Of a stretch of DNA of 64,000 nucleotides, positions 24,714-33,403 are shown one piece after another. The position numbers were made by a program, and so were the translations under genes. The DNA is from Brevibacillus porteri (GTDB lineage: Bacteria; Bacillota; Bacilli; Brevibacillales; Brevibacillaceae), in NCBI RefSeq assembly GCF_003013475.1, contig NZ_PXZO01000011.1, positions 1-64,000 of the forward strand, written 5' to 3'. The notes below the pieces were generated by a model. That model searched no databases. It was given only the letters and a program-made list of their open reading frames with translations, and had not been told where the DNA came from. Each line of letters begins with the position of its first letter. Position 1 is the first letter of the stretch.

Positions 24714-25496
24714 ATGCAAGAGTGGGATGACGATTTTATAGCACAACGGTTTGATCTTACTTCTAAACCGAGACCCAATGCCTTATTTTCGATGAAGGCA
24801 AGAGATTTGGTAGACCCGACACATATGAATGAGCTCGTACAAATCTATGCTCCGCTAATCAAGGCACATGAGCTGACTGCTGCTGGTACTTACATCAGCA
24901 GTTGGCTCACGAGCCCTTCTCTCGGTCTTCAGTATATGATCTCTGTCTGGAATCGTGCATCTACCATGACGCTGGATAATATGACGATTGAATTGTTTTA
25001 CGAGGATGATTATCCGCAATTCGCCTTTGTGATCCCGGCGTATGAGATCGTAGAAGCGCCTTCCAGCGAAGCAGAGCGCGCAATCTGGCTGAAGGAATGC
25101 TATCGTGCGTATTTCCACGACTTCCTGCACCCTTTGCTCACGACTCTTGCAAAGGTAACGGGAAACCCCGAAGCGATGCTCTGGGGACAGTTCCCGACCA
25201 AGTTCAATTACCATACGGATGCTTTTGTGGCGTTGGTAGAACAAGATAGCATCAAGCAACAAGTGAAGGCTGATTACGATGTCCTCTGTAATCAGCTGGA
25301 AGGCGAGAGCTTTGGATTGCAAAAAAATCCATTTCGCGTGCGTGTGCGTTGGATTGAAGATATGCGTGATTCCCAAGCGAAAGTGCGCATCAAGAATCAA
25401 TGCTGTTTGTACTATAAAACGGGGGAGCAAAAGTATTGCTATACCTGTCCGCGGATAAAAGAAGAAGAGCGTGCTCTGATGAGAATTCGCGCGTAG
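24714..25496 (+). CDS. FhuF-like 2Fe-2S ferric siderophore reductase
   Basis: About 260 residues. The C-terminus holds CC-X10-C-X2-C (CCLYYKTGEQKYCYTC), the cysteine arrangement that binds the 2Fe-2S cluster in FhuF proteins, which reduce ferric iron from hydroxamate-type siderophores in the cytoplasm. The rest has the weakly conserved helical FhuF/IucA-IucC C-terminal fold, recognised with less certainty. ATG 24714 follows AGGGAGA by five bases. It begins 24 bases after the Fur-controlled ABC transporter, so the two form one operon. Confidence 0.83.
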   Translation: MQEWDDDFIAQRFDLTSKPRPNALFSMKARDLVDPTHMNELVQIYAPLIKAHELTAAGTYISSWLTSPSLGLQYMISVWNRASTMTLDNMTIELFYEDDYPQFAFVIPAYEIVEAPSSEAERAIWLKECYRAYFHDFLHPLLTTLAKVTGNPEAMLWGQFPTKFNYHTDAFVALVEQDSIKQQVKADYDVLCNQLEGESFGLQKNPFRVRVRWIEDMRDSQAKVRIKNQCCLYYKTGEQKYCYTCPRIKEEERALMRIRA

Positions 25497-25499
25497 CTG

Positions 25500-25523
25500 A
25501 CCCTCCTTTGTGGAGGGTATTTT
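25500..25523 (+). terminator. terminator after the fhuF-like gene
   Basis: ACCCTCC and GGAGGGT form a perfect 7-bp stem over a 5-base loop, followed by ATTTTC. Confidence 0.75.
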
Positions 25524-25541
25524 CTATACACCGTAGACGTA

Positions 25542-25569
25542 TGGACATGTGCTAGCCTCTTCCTATAAA
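25542..25569 (+). promoter_or_regulatory. candidate SigA promoter of the EAL-kinase gene
   Basis: TGGACA (25542-25547) and TATAAA (25564-25569) are separated by 16 bases, about 50 bases before the gene. Confidence 0.5.
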
Positions 25570-25618
25570 GTAGAGTCAGGGGTAAAGTTGGAAAAATCAG
25601 AATGATTTCCAGGAAGGC

Positions 25619-27577
25619 GTGGTTCGTATACAGACAATGAACCAAAAGGAACTGGATCGCTACGTTCGAGATTTTCATCAAGCGGTTGTCAATCAACAGC
25701 TTAGCCTGTATTATCAACCACTCTACGATCTAAGAACAGGCAAAATCATCGGAGCAGAAGCTCTGGTAAGATGGAACCATCATCAAAGAGGGCTACTGCC
25801 CCCAAATTGGGTATTTTTGTTAGCAGAAAAGAGCGGGTTGATTCTTTTGGTAGAGGAATGGGTGATCAGAACGGCTTGCAAGCAGAACAAAGCTTGGCAG
25901 GACGCTGGACTACCACCTCTTGTGACATGCGTGAATCTGTCATCCTATGCCTTGGAATCGGAGCAGTTAGGTAGCACCATTCAAACGATCTTAGACGAAA
26001 CAAACTTGCAGCCTCACTATTTGGAGCTGGAATTTACCGAGGACTCTACCAGGGATGGGGAGCGTACCATCGAGATTTTAGCAGAATTAAAAAGGATCGG
26101 GGTAAGAATCAGCTTGGATGATTTTGGGAAGGGCTATAGTAGCATTCAACATCTATCCCGGTTTCCCATGAACAAGCTAAAAATCGATCAATCCTGTGTA
26201 AAGGAATGCATGAGTGATGTCACGCAGGCGACTGTTATCAAAACCGTCATGGCGATGGCACGAAGTCTGGGCTTGCAAGTAACGGCAGAAGGTGTAGAGA
26301 CGCAAGAGCAGCTGGATTTTCTTTGGCAGCTTGGTTGTGATTCTGCTCAAGGATTTTGGTTTAGTGAGCCTATGCCTGCCGAAGACTTGGCTCGTGTGTT
26401 GAAGCGTGAGGAAAGGTTTAGGAACAGTGCATTTCTACTACTCAATGGTGGACAACACCGAGCTATTGATACATACGAAATAGATCAGAGAGAGGGGAGA
26501 GACGTTCTTCGCAAGCAGCAACATGTGAATGAATCAACATATCGAATGATTGCAGAAAACTTGTCTGACATTATCGTGATCATCAATAGTCAGGGGATCA
26601 TTACGTATATTTCACCATCCGTTCAATCCGTTCTGGAGATCGCTCCTGATGAAGTAGTGAATCGACACCTGCTAGCTGTACTGCCACTGGAAACGGGCAG
26701 GCTTGCTATGCAAACGATTCGTCAGATCACGGTGGAGAAGCAGCCTCGCCTCATTACATTTACTTGCCCGGACAGAAATGGCAAAAAGATCACGCTGGAG
26801 GCAAAAGGCACCCCGGTGATTCAGAAAGAACATGAGACGAACCAAGTCATATTTATCATTCGAAATCACACGAAGCACGTGCAAACAGAAGAGTTTTTAC
26901 AAAAGATAGACAAGCTATCCGTCATTGGGCAAATGGCTGCCGGGGTTGCACACGAAATACGAAACCCGGTCACTTCCATCAAAGGCTTCGTACAATTGCT
27001 CCGTCGAGATCAATGGAAGCGGGAATATTTTGATATTATGCAGGCTGAATTTCACCAATTAGAGAGTGTGCTACGAGAATACGTCTTTTTATCAAGAGAG
27101 TGCACAGAACCGTACGAACCTAAAAATCTAGCGAATTTGCTGCGGCAGGTTACACGATTGGTGCAAATAAAGCTAGAGCGACATCATCTGGTGCTGGATG
27201 TCAAGGAAGTGGAAGGGGCCTCGATTTGGTGCGATCAGAATCAAATTCAGCAGCTTTTCATGAATCTTCTGTCAAACTCCGTTGAGTCGATGCAAGATGG
27301 CGGGACGATTCACATCGTGGCTAGGCATAAAGAAAGCGAGCAAGTGATGATTAGAATCATTGATCAAGGCTGCGGTATGGCGGAAGAACGGCTAAAACGA
27401 TTAGGGGAGCCTTTTTATAGCACTAAGGAAAAAGGGACCGGGCTAGGACTTATGATTTGTTATAAAATCATGCAAGCACACGACGGGTATATCCATTTTT
27501 CGAGTACCCCGAATAAAGGGACGACAGTGGAGGTTTCCTTTCCACTAAGAAAATCAAACCCAAGGCTCGATCCTTAA
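25619..27577 (+). CDS. EAL phosphodiesterase domain fused to a PAS sensor histidine kinase
   Basis: The 652-residue protein has no obvious transmembrane segment. An EAL domain fills about residues 14-255, with EAL in GAEALVRW, DDFGKGYSS, KIDQS, AEGVET and QGFWFS in family order, so c-di-GMP hydrolysis is plausible (the usual ELTE is FTED-like here). A PAS domain (about 310-420) follows, then HisKA with AHEIRNPVTSIKGF and HATPase with NLLSNSVESM, DQGCGM and GTGLGL. The kinase half resembles Bacillus sporulation kinases KinA-KinE. EAL domains normally pair with GGDEF or receiver domains, so this fusion is unusual. The start is unsure: GTG 25619 lies very close to AGGAAGG and ATG 25637 too far. 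Confidence 0.88.
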   Translation: MVRIQTMNQKELDRYVRDFHQAVVNQQLSLYYQPLYDLRTGKIIGAEALVRWNHHQRGLLPPNWVFLLAEKSGLILLVEEWVIRTACKQNKAWQDAGLPPLVTCVNLSSYALESEQLGSTIQTILDETNLQPHYLELEFTEDSTRDGERTIEILAELKRIGVRISLDDFGKGYSSIQHLSRFPMNKLKIDQSCVKECMSDVTQATVIKTVMAMARSLGLQVTAEGVETQEQLDFLWQLGCDSAQGFWFSEPMPAEDLARVLKREERFRNSAFLLLNGGQHRAIDTYEIDQREGRDVLRKQQHVNESTYRMIAENLSDIIVIINSQGIITYISPSVQSVLEIAPDEVVNRHLLAVLPLETGRLAMQTIRQITVEKQPRLITFTCPDRNGKKITLEAKGTPVIQKEHETNQVIFIIRNHTKHVQTEEFLQKIDKLSVIGQMAAGVAHEIRNPVTSIKGFVQLLRRDQWKREYFDIMQAEFHQLESVLREYVFLSRECTEPYEPKNLANLLRQVTRLVQIKLERHHLVLDVKEVEGASIWCDQNQIQQLFMNLLSNSVESMQDGGTIHIVARHKESEQVMIRIIDQGCGMAEERLKRLGEPFYSTKEKGTGLGLMICYKIMQAHDGYIHFSSTPNKGTTVEVSFPLRKSNPRLDP

Positions 27578-27599
27578 CGTGATCAGGCCTTGGGTTTTT
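27556..27599. terminator. bidirectional terminator after the EAL-kinase gene
   Basis: AAACCCAAGGC and GCCTTGGGTTTTT form an 11-bp stem; the loop is about 20 bases. It can also end the convergent minus-strand operon. Confidence 0.8.
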
Positions 27600-27604
27600 C
27601 GCAC

Positions 27605-27742
27605 TTATTCTTTCTTTGATTGGTTATCGGAAAATTGTTCTTGAACAGCTTCCAAAAAACGCAGCCATGCCTCGGGTAGCTTGGGCTCTTCTGTAGGGCG
27701 GCGCGTAGTGGAATTGCTGTCGTTTTGTTGCACTCGCTCCAT
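27605..27742 (-). CDS. small hypothetical protein (45 residues)
   Basis: An ORF from ATG 27742 to TAA 27605 encodes 45 residues starting MERVQQNDSNSTTRR, with an amphipathic stretch EAWLRFLEAVQEQF and a lysine-rich end. GGTGG sits four bases upstream, overlapping the stop region of the SNF2 gene, and a bidirectional terminator follows. It is probably the last gene of the SWIM-SNF2 operon. I do not recognise it. Confidence 0.6.
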   Translation of the reverse strand: MERVQQNDSNSTTRRPTEEPKLPEAWLRFLEAVQEQFSDNQSKKE

Positions 27743-27749
27743 TCTCCAC

Positions 27750-30608
27750 CTATCCTTTCGTGTCTAGCCAATCATGGCGCAGGGTGAACAAGTCCCGCAG
27801 CTCCTCCGTTGACAGCTCCGTGATCCAGCTTTCGCCCGTCCCGACAATTTGCTGGCTCAACGATAGCTTTCTCTCCATCATTTCATCAATGCGTTCCTCA
27901 ATCGTCCCGAGCGAGATGAATTTGTAGACGTGAACATTGCGCTGCTGTCCTATTCGATGAGCACGGTCAGTGGCCTGATTTTCTACCGCAGGATTCCACC
28001 AGCGATCTACGTGAATGACGTGGTTGGCTTCCGTTAAGTTCAAGCCGGTTCCGCCCGCACGCAAGGAAAGAATGAAGATGGCTCCGCGTTCATGGTCTGG
28101 GAGTGTCGCGTCTTGAAATCGAGTGATCATCTCATCGCGTTTTTCTTTCTTCGTGGCCCCATTAAGGAAGTAGACAGGTCCATAGCCTTCTCGTGTCAGT
28201 ACTCGTTGGAGCAAATTGCCCATTTCGATGTATTGGGTAAAAATCAGGCAACGCTCTTTCTTTTGGCGAATATCCTCCACCAATTCCAGCAGCCTTTCCA
28301 ATTTGTGTGAGCGACTAGCTTCATCTGTTGTTGAGATTTCCTTCAAAATGAGAGCGGGATGGTCACACAATTGTTTGAGACGTGTCAATGTCGTCAGAAT
28401 CAGACCGCGCCGCTCCATAGGAGAGGCTTTTTCCATTCGATCAAACATATCTTGAATCGCTGTCTCATAAAGTGCGCCTTGCTCGGTAGTCAGCGGTACA
28501 TATTCCTTGCTCTCATTCTTGTCCGGCAAATCGAGCTGAATGTTCGGATCGGTTTTCACACGACGGAGCAGGAAAGGCTGAATGAGTCGTTGCACTTGAT
28601 TGATGAGCTGCTGGTCTTGGTCGCGTTCGATGGGGTGAACAAAGCGCTGAGTAAATTCCCCGAGACTTCCCAAGTAGCCGGGATTCAAGAAATCAAAAAT
28701 GGACCAGAGCTCACTCAGACGATTTTCGATTGGTGTGCCTGTGAGAGCAATCCGGTGCCATGCTTTCAAATCGCGCACAGCGGACGCTTGCTTTGTATAA
28801 GCGTTTTTAATATTTTGCGCCTCGTCGAGACATATCGTATCCCATGTAACCATTCCTAGCTCCTGCTCATCCAAATGGGACAGAGCATAGGAGGTAATCA
28901 CCAGATCCGCTCCTTTGATCGCTGGCAAAAACGCCTCCTTCTTTTGGCGATCATTGCCATAGTGAATCATTACTTGAAGAGAGGGGGCGAAGCGCTTCAG
29001 CTCTTTTTGCCAGTTGCCTATGACCGAGGTCGGGCAGATTAAGAGAGAAGGAGTACTGGCTGGGCCATGTTGTTTGACATGAAGCAAATACGTAATAAAT
29101 TGAACCGTTTTTCCCAATCCCATGTCATCGGCCAGACAAGCTCCCAATCCAAAACGGCGTAAAAAGAACAACCACGAACTGCCCTCCAGCTGATAATTTC
29201 GCAACGTCCCGTGAAAAGTAGATGGCTGCTCCATGATCGGGACGCGCTTTGTTTCTTGCAATTGATTCAACAGCTCTTGCAAATGCTGGTTTAGCTGAAC
29301 TTCAACCGTCAGGGAAGTGTCGAAATCGAACTCATCATCGGGTAGCTCCTCAACCTCCACAGTAGGGGCGAGGTGCATTCTCATGACATCACGCAGGGTC
29401 ATGCCGTTTTTCGCTTGGTTTTTCTTGAGTGCTTCCTGTAGCTGCAAGAATAGATCGGGAGTCAATTGTACCCAATGCCCACGAATTTTCAGCAGGCGCT
29501 GCTTTTGTTTAATGAGTTCCTCAAATTCCTCTTCGCTGAGCTCCACAGGTCCCAAGGCGAGCTTCCATTCAAAATCCATAAGCTGGGAGACACCCAGGAA
29601 GGACTGTCTGCTAGCCCCGACAGAGGATGTAATCTTGGCTTTTAGCTTCGGTTTTACCCGGCGTACTTGTTCCCACCAAGCTGGCAGAAAGACGTGAATA
29701 CCGGCTTGCACCAGCTGCAAACTGCTTGACGTCAAAAAGATCCATGCTTGCTCGTTCGTCAGTTGGGTGAGAAAACGGCTTTGATTCTTCTGGGTGTCTT
29801 TTTGCCACGGGAGAATCTCTTTGCATTTGGCTAGGTCCGTGCGAAAACGATTCCAGTGTTCACGCCAGTCCGCAGGGATGCGAGCGGTGGCTACTCCCTC
29901 AGCCGTCAACTGATGTGGCTCAATGAGAAATAACTGATCTGGCTCTTCACGATTCTGCAAATACACTTGGAGTTGCCAGTCATTGGGGTGCTCCTCGGCT
30001 TCGACGATTTGCAAGCATGTGCGAAATGGTGTCGTATCTGGCAGCCAGCCTATCGATTGCAACCATTCCTGTTCCAGAAGATGTGGAGAAAGCTCGGCGC
30101 CCATGGCGTACAGAGCTGGGTATTGCGTTAATAGCTGCTCCCACTTTCGTCCAATCTCACCAGTGCCTTGCACAGATTCCTCCACGACGAGCGAAAGCCA
30201 CCTGTGTCCGTACTCCGGGAAATCGTCGGGAGTTTGCATGACTTTCCAGCCTATTTGTCCTTTTTTCCAGGAAGAAAAATCAGGGGCAATGGACCCTTGG
30301 GCGAGCGTCTCACGGATCATTCCCGCTACATGCGTAAATTGTTCAAATGGTGTGCTGGATGAATAGGTTCGATGCAAAAGCCACTGGGGAGAGACGAAAA
30401 AGGAGAGGGCCTTGGCAGGGCTGAGCAATACGCCCTGCTCGTTTTTGTCCAGGAAGGTTCCGTAATAGGATGACTCATCCCACGCAAACAGTGTTCCTGC
30501 CAATTCTTCTGGATCGACCACTGCTCCTTGCGTGTCTTTGCCAGTAATCAAGAATTGTCCGTCTGCCAAAAGCTCTCCGTCTAGAACAAATGTAGTGACG
30601 GTATTCAT
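27750..30608 (-). CDS. SNF2-family DEAD/H-box helicase
   Basis: The 952-residue protein has an N-terminal half (about 1-450) typical of bacterial SNF2 proteins with a SNF2-associated domain, then an ATPase core with GDDMGLGKT-like Walker A (ADDMGLGKTVQFITYL), DEAQ box (CLDEAQNIKN), GTPIENRLSELWSIF and the C-terminal helicase half with LSLRAGGTGLNLTEA and QATDRAHRIGQ. It should translocate on DNA and remodel protein-DNA complexes or RNA polymerase, as in RapA-like proteins. Its ATG overlaps the stop of the SWIM gene (ATGA), so they are translationally coupled. Confidence 0.92.
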   Translation of the reverse strand: MNTVTTFVLDGELLADGQFLITGKDTQGAVVDPEELAGTLFAWDESSYYGTFLDKNEQGVLLSPAKALSFFVSPQWLLHRTYSSSTPFEQFTHVAGMIRETLAQGSIAPDFSSWKKGQIGWKVMQTPDDFPEYGHRWLSLVVEESVQGTGEIGRKWEQLLTQYPALYAMGAELSPHLLEQEWLQSIGWLPDTTPFRTCLQIVEAEEHPNDWQLQVYLQNREEPDQLFLIEPHQLTAEGVATARIPADWREHWNRFRTDLAKCKEILPWQKDTQKNQSRFLTQLTNEQAWIFLTSSSLQLVQAGIHVFLPAWWEQVRRVKPKLKAKITSSVGASRQSFLGVSQLMDFEWKLALGPVELSEEEFEELIKQKQRLLKIRGHWVQLTPDLFLQLQEALKKNQAKNGMTLRDVMRMHLAPTVEVEELPDDEFDFDTSLTVEVQLNQHLQELLNQLQETKRVPIMEQPSTFHGTLRNYQLEGSSWLFFLRRFGLGACLADDMGLGKTVQFITYLLHVKQHGPASTPSLLICPTSVIGNWQKELKRFAPSLQVMIHYGNDRQKKEAFLPAIKGADLVITSYALSHLDEQELGMVTWDTICLDEAQNIKNAYTKQASAVRDLKAWHRIALTGTPIENRLSELWSIFDFLNPGYLGSLGEFTQRFVHPIERDQDQQLINQVQRLIQPFLLRRVKTDPNIQLDLPDKNESKEYVPLTTEQGALYETAIQDMFDRMEKASPMERRGLILTTLTRLKQLCDHPALILKEISTTDEASRSHKLERLLELVEDIRQKKERCLIFTQYIEMGNLLQRVLTREGYGPVYFLNGATKKEKRDEMITRFQDATLPDHERGAIFILSLRAGGTGLNLTEANHVIHVDRWWNPAVENQATDRAHRIGQQRNVHVYKFISLGTIEERIDEMMERKLSLSQQIVGTGESWITELSTEELRDLFTLRHDWLDTKG

Positions 30609-32209
30609 AAGTTGAAATTTCCTCTCCTTAGCTCTTCTTGAAAAGCACGTAACCGATTATGTTTGGCAGATAATTGTTCAACGTATCGTTCCCAGCGCGC
30701 ATCTTGGTTTGCTCTGTTGTAAATCGTCCTTACCTTTTTCATGAGCTTGATCGCTTCTTTGTAGGCCGTTCGGTTACGTTCGGCAATGAGTCTGTTCACC
30801 TCACGCAAGTAAAAAGGGAAGAGCAGAGTCGGATCGGCTTCCTCGATTTCTTTCACCTGCACGACCGAGATATCTGCCATGGGCACTTGAAACGACATTT
30901 GCAAATCAATCCATTGCTGAAACTGTCGTTCTTCATATAAATAGGCGGCATATTCGTGATAACTGCTCGGTAAGAACTGCTTCAGCTTGGCGCCGCACTC
31001 GGCTGATCGTCCCACTTGCTGCATCGCTTCCTGCCAAATGGCGATAACGAGTCGGTATTGCTGTGTCTCGGCTTGCCCGATTAAGGATGTCAAAGAAGCA
31101 GTCCAATCGAGAAATCGCTGCCATTCCCCATTGCGAGCGAATGATTTCATATAGGACAAATAGAAGGAGAGGTTCAAACGGCTCATTCTTTTCCAGATTT
31201 GTAGAGCAGCTTCGTCCTCCTTTTCCATCACATGAAAGTGGGCACGGAGCAGCAGCCCTTTTTCCTTTTCGGCAGCAGCCCTGTCTTCATTGTTGATAAG
31301 CTGATCCAGCACAAGGATCTCCTCTTGCATCCACTCTGGCTTCTTCAATAGCATCCACCATAACATTTGATAAGCGAATATCCAGTAGAGGGAAGTGGCT
31401 TCGTTTTCTTTCAATTGTTTTGTCAGTTGAAGAGTATCTACGATGGCATCCTGATGGTGAGTCAAGAGAGCTGGGATATCTGCGAAGTACAATGTCCCTT
31501 CTAATTGATCCAATAGCCGCTCGGCTGTCTGAACCAAATCCAGAAACCAGTAGGATTGACGGTACGTTTTGACGTATTGTGTAAGCTTCATGAGATGAAA
31601 CAGATTGGCATGAATGACAAAGAGTTGTGCCCGATCCTTCGGCCACGAGGCAGCAACACTCAGCACATTTTGATAGCTCGATAATAACTCAGAGGAAGCT
31701 CGATACGATTCCATGGCCGCAAACAGGTTACGTGTCCAGCTCTCAAAAAATGCCCACCATTCTTTGACGGAGCTGTTCGCAGTAAGCGGAGAGGAAACAG
31801 ACGCTGTATCCTGCTGAGCAGGAGCGGTATGGCTGTATTTATATGCAGGAATCAGCAGATGAGGAGAAAAAGTAGCTCGTCTTGGTTGTTGGGAGCGGGT
31901 CAAAAATGTACGAGGATTCTCGAACACACTGTACATCTGAAAAAAAGTAGCAGCAATATGCTTGCAAATACGTGAATAAGGGCAGGTACAGGTACTGTTT
32001 TGAACCGTTTCCATATCGAGGCGCGCATGATACACCTCGGAGCCTTGAACATCACTGGTCAAATATTGGCCTTGTTCTACGCGTGTATTGAAGACGACGC
32101 CATCTGAAAAGTACGTATAGCCCCGTTCAATGATGTGTCCTTCGACGGCAATTAGGATTTGCTCGCCTACCTGTATCGCTTGTTCCCGAGTCAACTCTCT
32201 TTGCAACAT
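30605..32209 (-). CDS. SWIM zinc-finger protein
   Basis: The 534-residue protein carries a SWIM zinc finger near residues 75-92 (CTCPYSRICKHIAATFF, CxC-Xn-CxH), followed by a long helical, TPR-like region without other known motifs. SWIM domains bind DNA or proteins. Genes of this kind regularly precede a SNF2 helicase, here with a 4-base overlap, which argues for a joint complex. It heads the operon; the ATG at 32209 starts MLQRELTREQAIQVGEQIL. The precise task of the pair in Bacilli is not established. Confidence 0.87.
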   Translation of the reverse strand: MLQRELTREQAIQVGEQILIAVEGHIIERGYTYFSDGVVFNTRVEQGQYLTSDVQGSEVYHARLDMETVQNSTCTCPYSRICKHIAATFFQMYSVFENPRTFLTRSQQPRRATFSPHLLIPAYKYSHTAPAQQDTASVSSPLTANSSVKEWWAFFESWTRNLFAAMESYRASSELLSSYQNVLSVAASWPKDRAQLFVIHANLFHLMKLTQYVKTYRQSYWFLDLVQTAERLLDQLEGTLYFADIPALLTHHQDAIVDTLQLTKQLKENEATSLYWIFAYQMLWWMLLKKPEWMQEEILVLDQLINNEDRAAAEKEKGLLLRAHFHVMEKEDEAALQIWKRMSRLNLSFYLSYMKSFARNGEWQRFLDWTASLTSLIGQAETQQYRLVIAIWQEAMQQVGRSAECGAKLKQFLPSSYHEYAAYLYEERQFQQWIDLQMSFQVPMADISVVQVKEIEEADPTLLFPFYLREVNRLIAERNRTAYKEAIKLMKKVRTIYNRANQDARWERYVEQLSAKHNRLRAFQEELRRGNFNL

Positions 32210-32380
32210 GTAGTCAGATCCTCCGAACGAAGTGTCATCCCTTCATTATAACCCAAAATGCGGAGAATGGAAAAAGATGCGTGTGTTCGAGAGCATCAAT
32301 AAAATGGTTTGGACGATAAGCAGAAACAATACTTAATTTTTGCGGGGACTGGGTGTATACTGTACACGTCGAGTGAAAAG

Positions 32381-32415
32381 CAACTAAACGCAATGTGTTT
32401 TATTGTCTTTAGTTG
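32381..32415 (+). promoter_or_regulatory. inverted repeat upstream of the EamA gene
   Basis: CAACTAAA (32381-32388) and TTTAGTTG (32408-32415) are exact complements; CAAT/ATTG inside extends the hairpin. It lies 30 bases before the gene and downstream of a possible -10 TATACT (32356-32361). It could be an operator or leader hairpin. Confidence 0.35.
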
Positions 32416-32447
32416 TGTTTGTACAACAAGAGAGAGAAGGGGCACAC

Positions 32448-33302
32448 ATGCTATCGATTTCGATTTTGCTCGTACTATCATCTGGCCTTGCGCACGCAGT
32501 TTGGAACCTGTTCACGAAAAAAAGTGAGAACAAAATGGCGTTTCTTTGGTTGATTACATTACCAACAACCGTGATCCTCTTGCCTGTGCTCATTTGGGAA
32601 TTGATGCGCGTACAACTGACATGGTCTTTGGTTCTTTTTCTGTTTATGTCCTTTTTCTTTCAAGGATGCTATACCTTATTGATTTCAAAGGCGTATACAT
32701 ACGGGGATATCTCAGAGGTATACCCCATCATGAGGGGGACGGGGACGCTTCTCATTCCGTTTTTTAGCGCGATTTTCTTTCAAGAGTATTTATCTGTACC
32801 GGGATGGCTGGGTGTCATTTGCATCGTAATCGGAGTCTTCGCCATTAGTGGAATGATTGGCACAGATCGTCAGGCTCAACCAGTGAATCCGCTCGCCCTA
32901 CGATACGCATTTGCTGTTGGACTATGCATTACAGGGTACACGTTAACCGACAAGCAAATCGTACAACAATTATCTCCATTCGCTTTATTGGAAATAACGA
33001 ACTTTGCCTGTTTGATTGTCGCAGGGGGTTTCGTTTGGAAAAAGGGACTCATCCGCCGTGAGTGGCAAAAAAACTGGCGAACGATTGTACTCGGTGCCGT
33101 CTTGTCACCAGGTTCGTATTTGTTGTTTTTATTTGCCATGACATTGGCACCACTGGCAGCTATTGCGCCCATTCGTGAGGTCAGTACGGTTTTTGGTACG
33201 CTGCTCGGGGTCTTCTTGCTAAAGGAGCGACAACGCGCATGGCGTCTGTCCATGTCTTTGATGATCACGATTGGTATTATTTCCATTGCTGTTTGGGGCT
33301 AA
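32448..33302 (+). CDS. EamA family (DMT) transporter
   Basis: About 284 residues with ten hydrophobic segments arranged as two EamA repeats (the second starts near residue 150, AVGLCITGYTLTDKQ). Conserved elements are AHAVWNLFTKKS and SKAYTYGDISEVYPIMRGTG. DMT proteins usually export metabolites or amino acids. ATG 32448 follows AGAAGGGG by about six bases; an upstream in-frame ATG at 32403 lies inside a hairpin and is less likely. The YitT gene follows on the same strand. Confidence 0.86.
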   Translation: MLSISILLVLSSGLAHAVWNLFTKKSENKMAFLWLITLPTTVILLPVLIWELMRVQLTWSLVLFLFMSFFFQGCYTLLISKAYTYGDISEVYPIMRGTGTLLIPFFSAIFFQEYLSVPGWLGVICIVIGVFAISGMIGTDRQAQPVNPLALRYAFAVGLCITGYTLTDKQIVQQLSPFALLEITNFACLIVAGGFVWKKGLIRREWQKNWRTIVLGAVLSPGSYLLFLFAMTLAPLAAIAPIREVSTVFGTLLGVFLLKERQRAWRLSMSLMITIGIISIAVWG

Positions 33303-33403
33303 CGGATGAGAAAGAGTCGGCTGGGAGAAATCCTGGCTGGCTATTTTTTTTGCTACCAGGGAAAGATGAAGTGGTAAGAAAAAAACGGCTAAGGATGATC
33401 AAA

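Noticed and set aside
28359..28859. 166-codon plus-strand frame opposite the SNF2 gene
   Set aside because: Antisense shadow of a clear helicase; no start signal or protein-like pattern.
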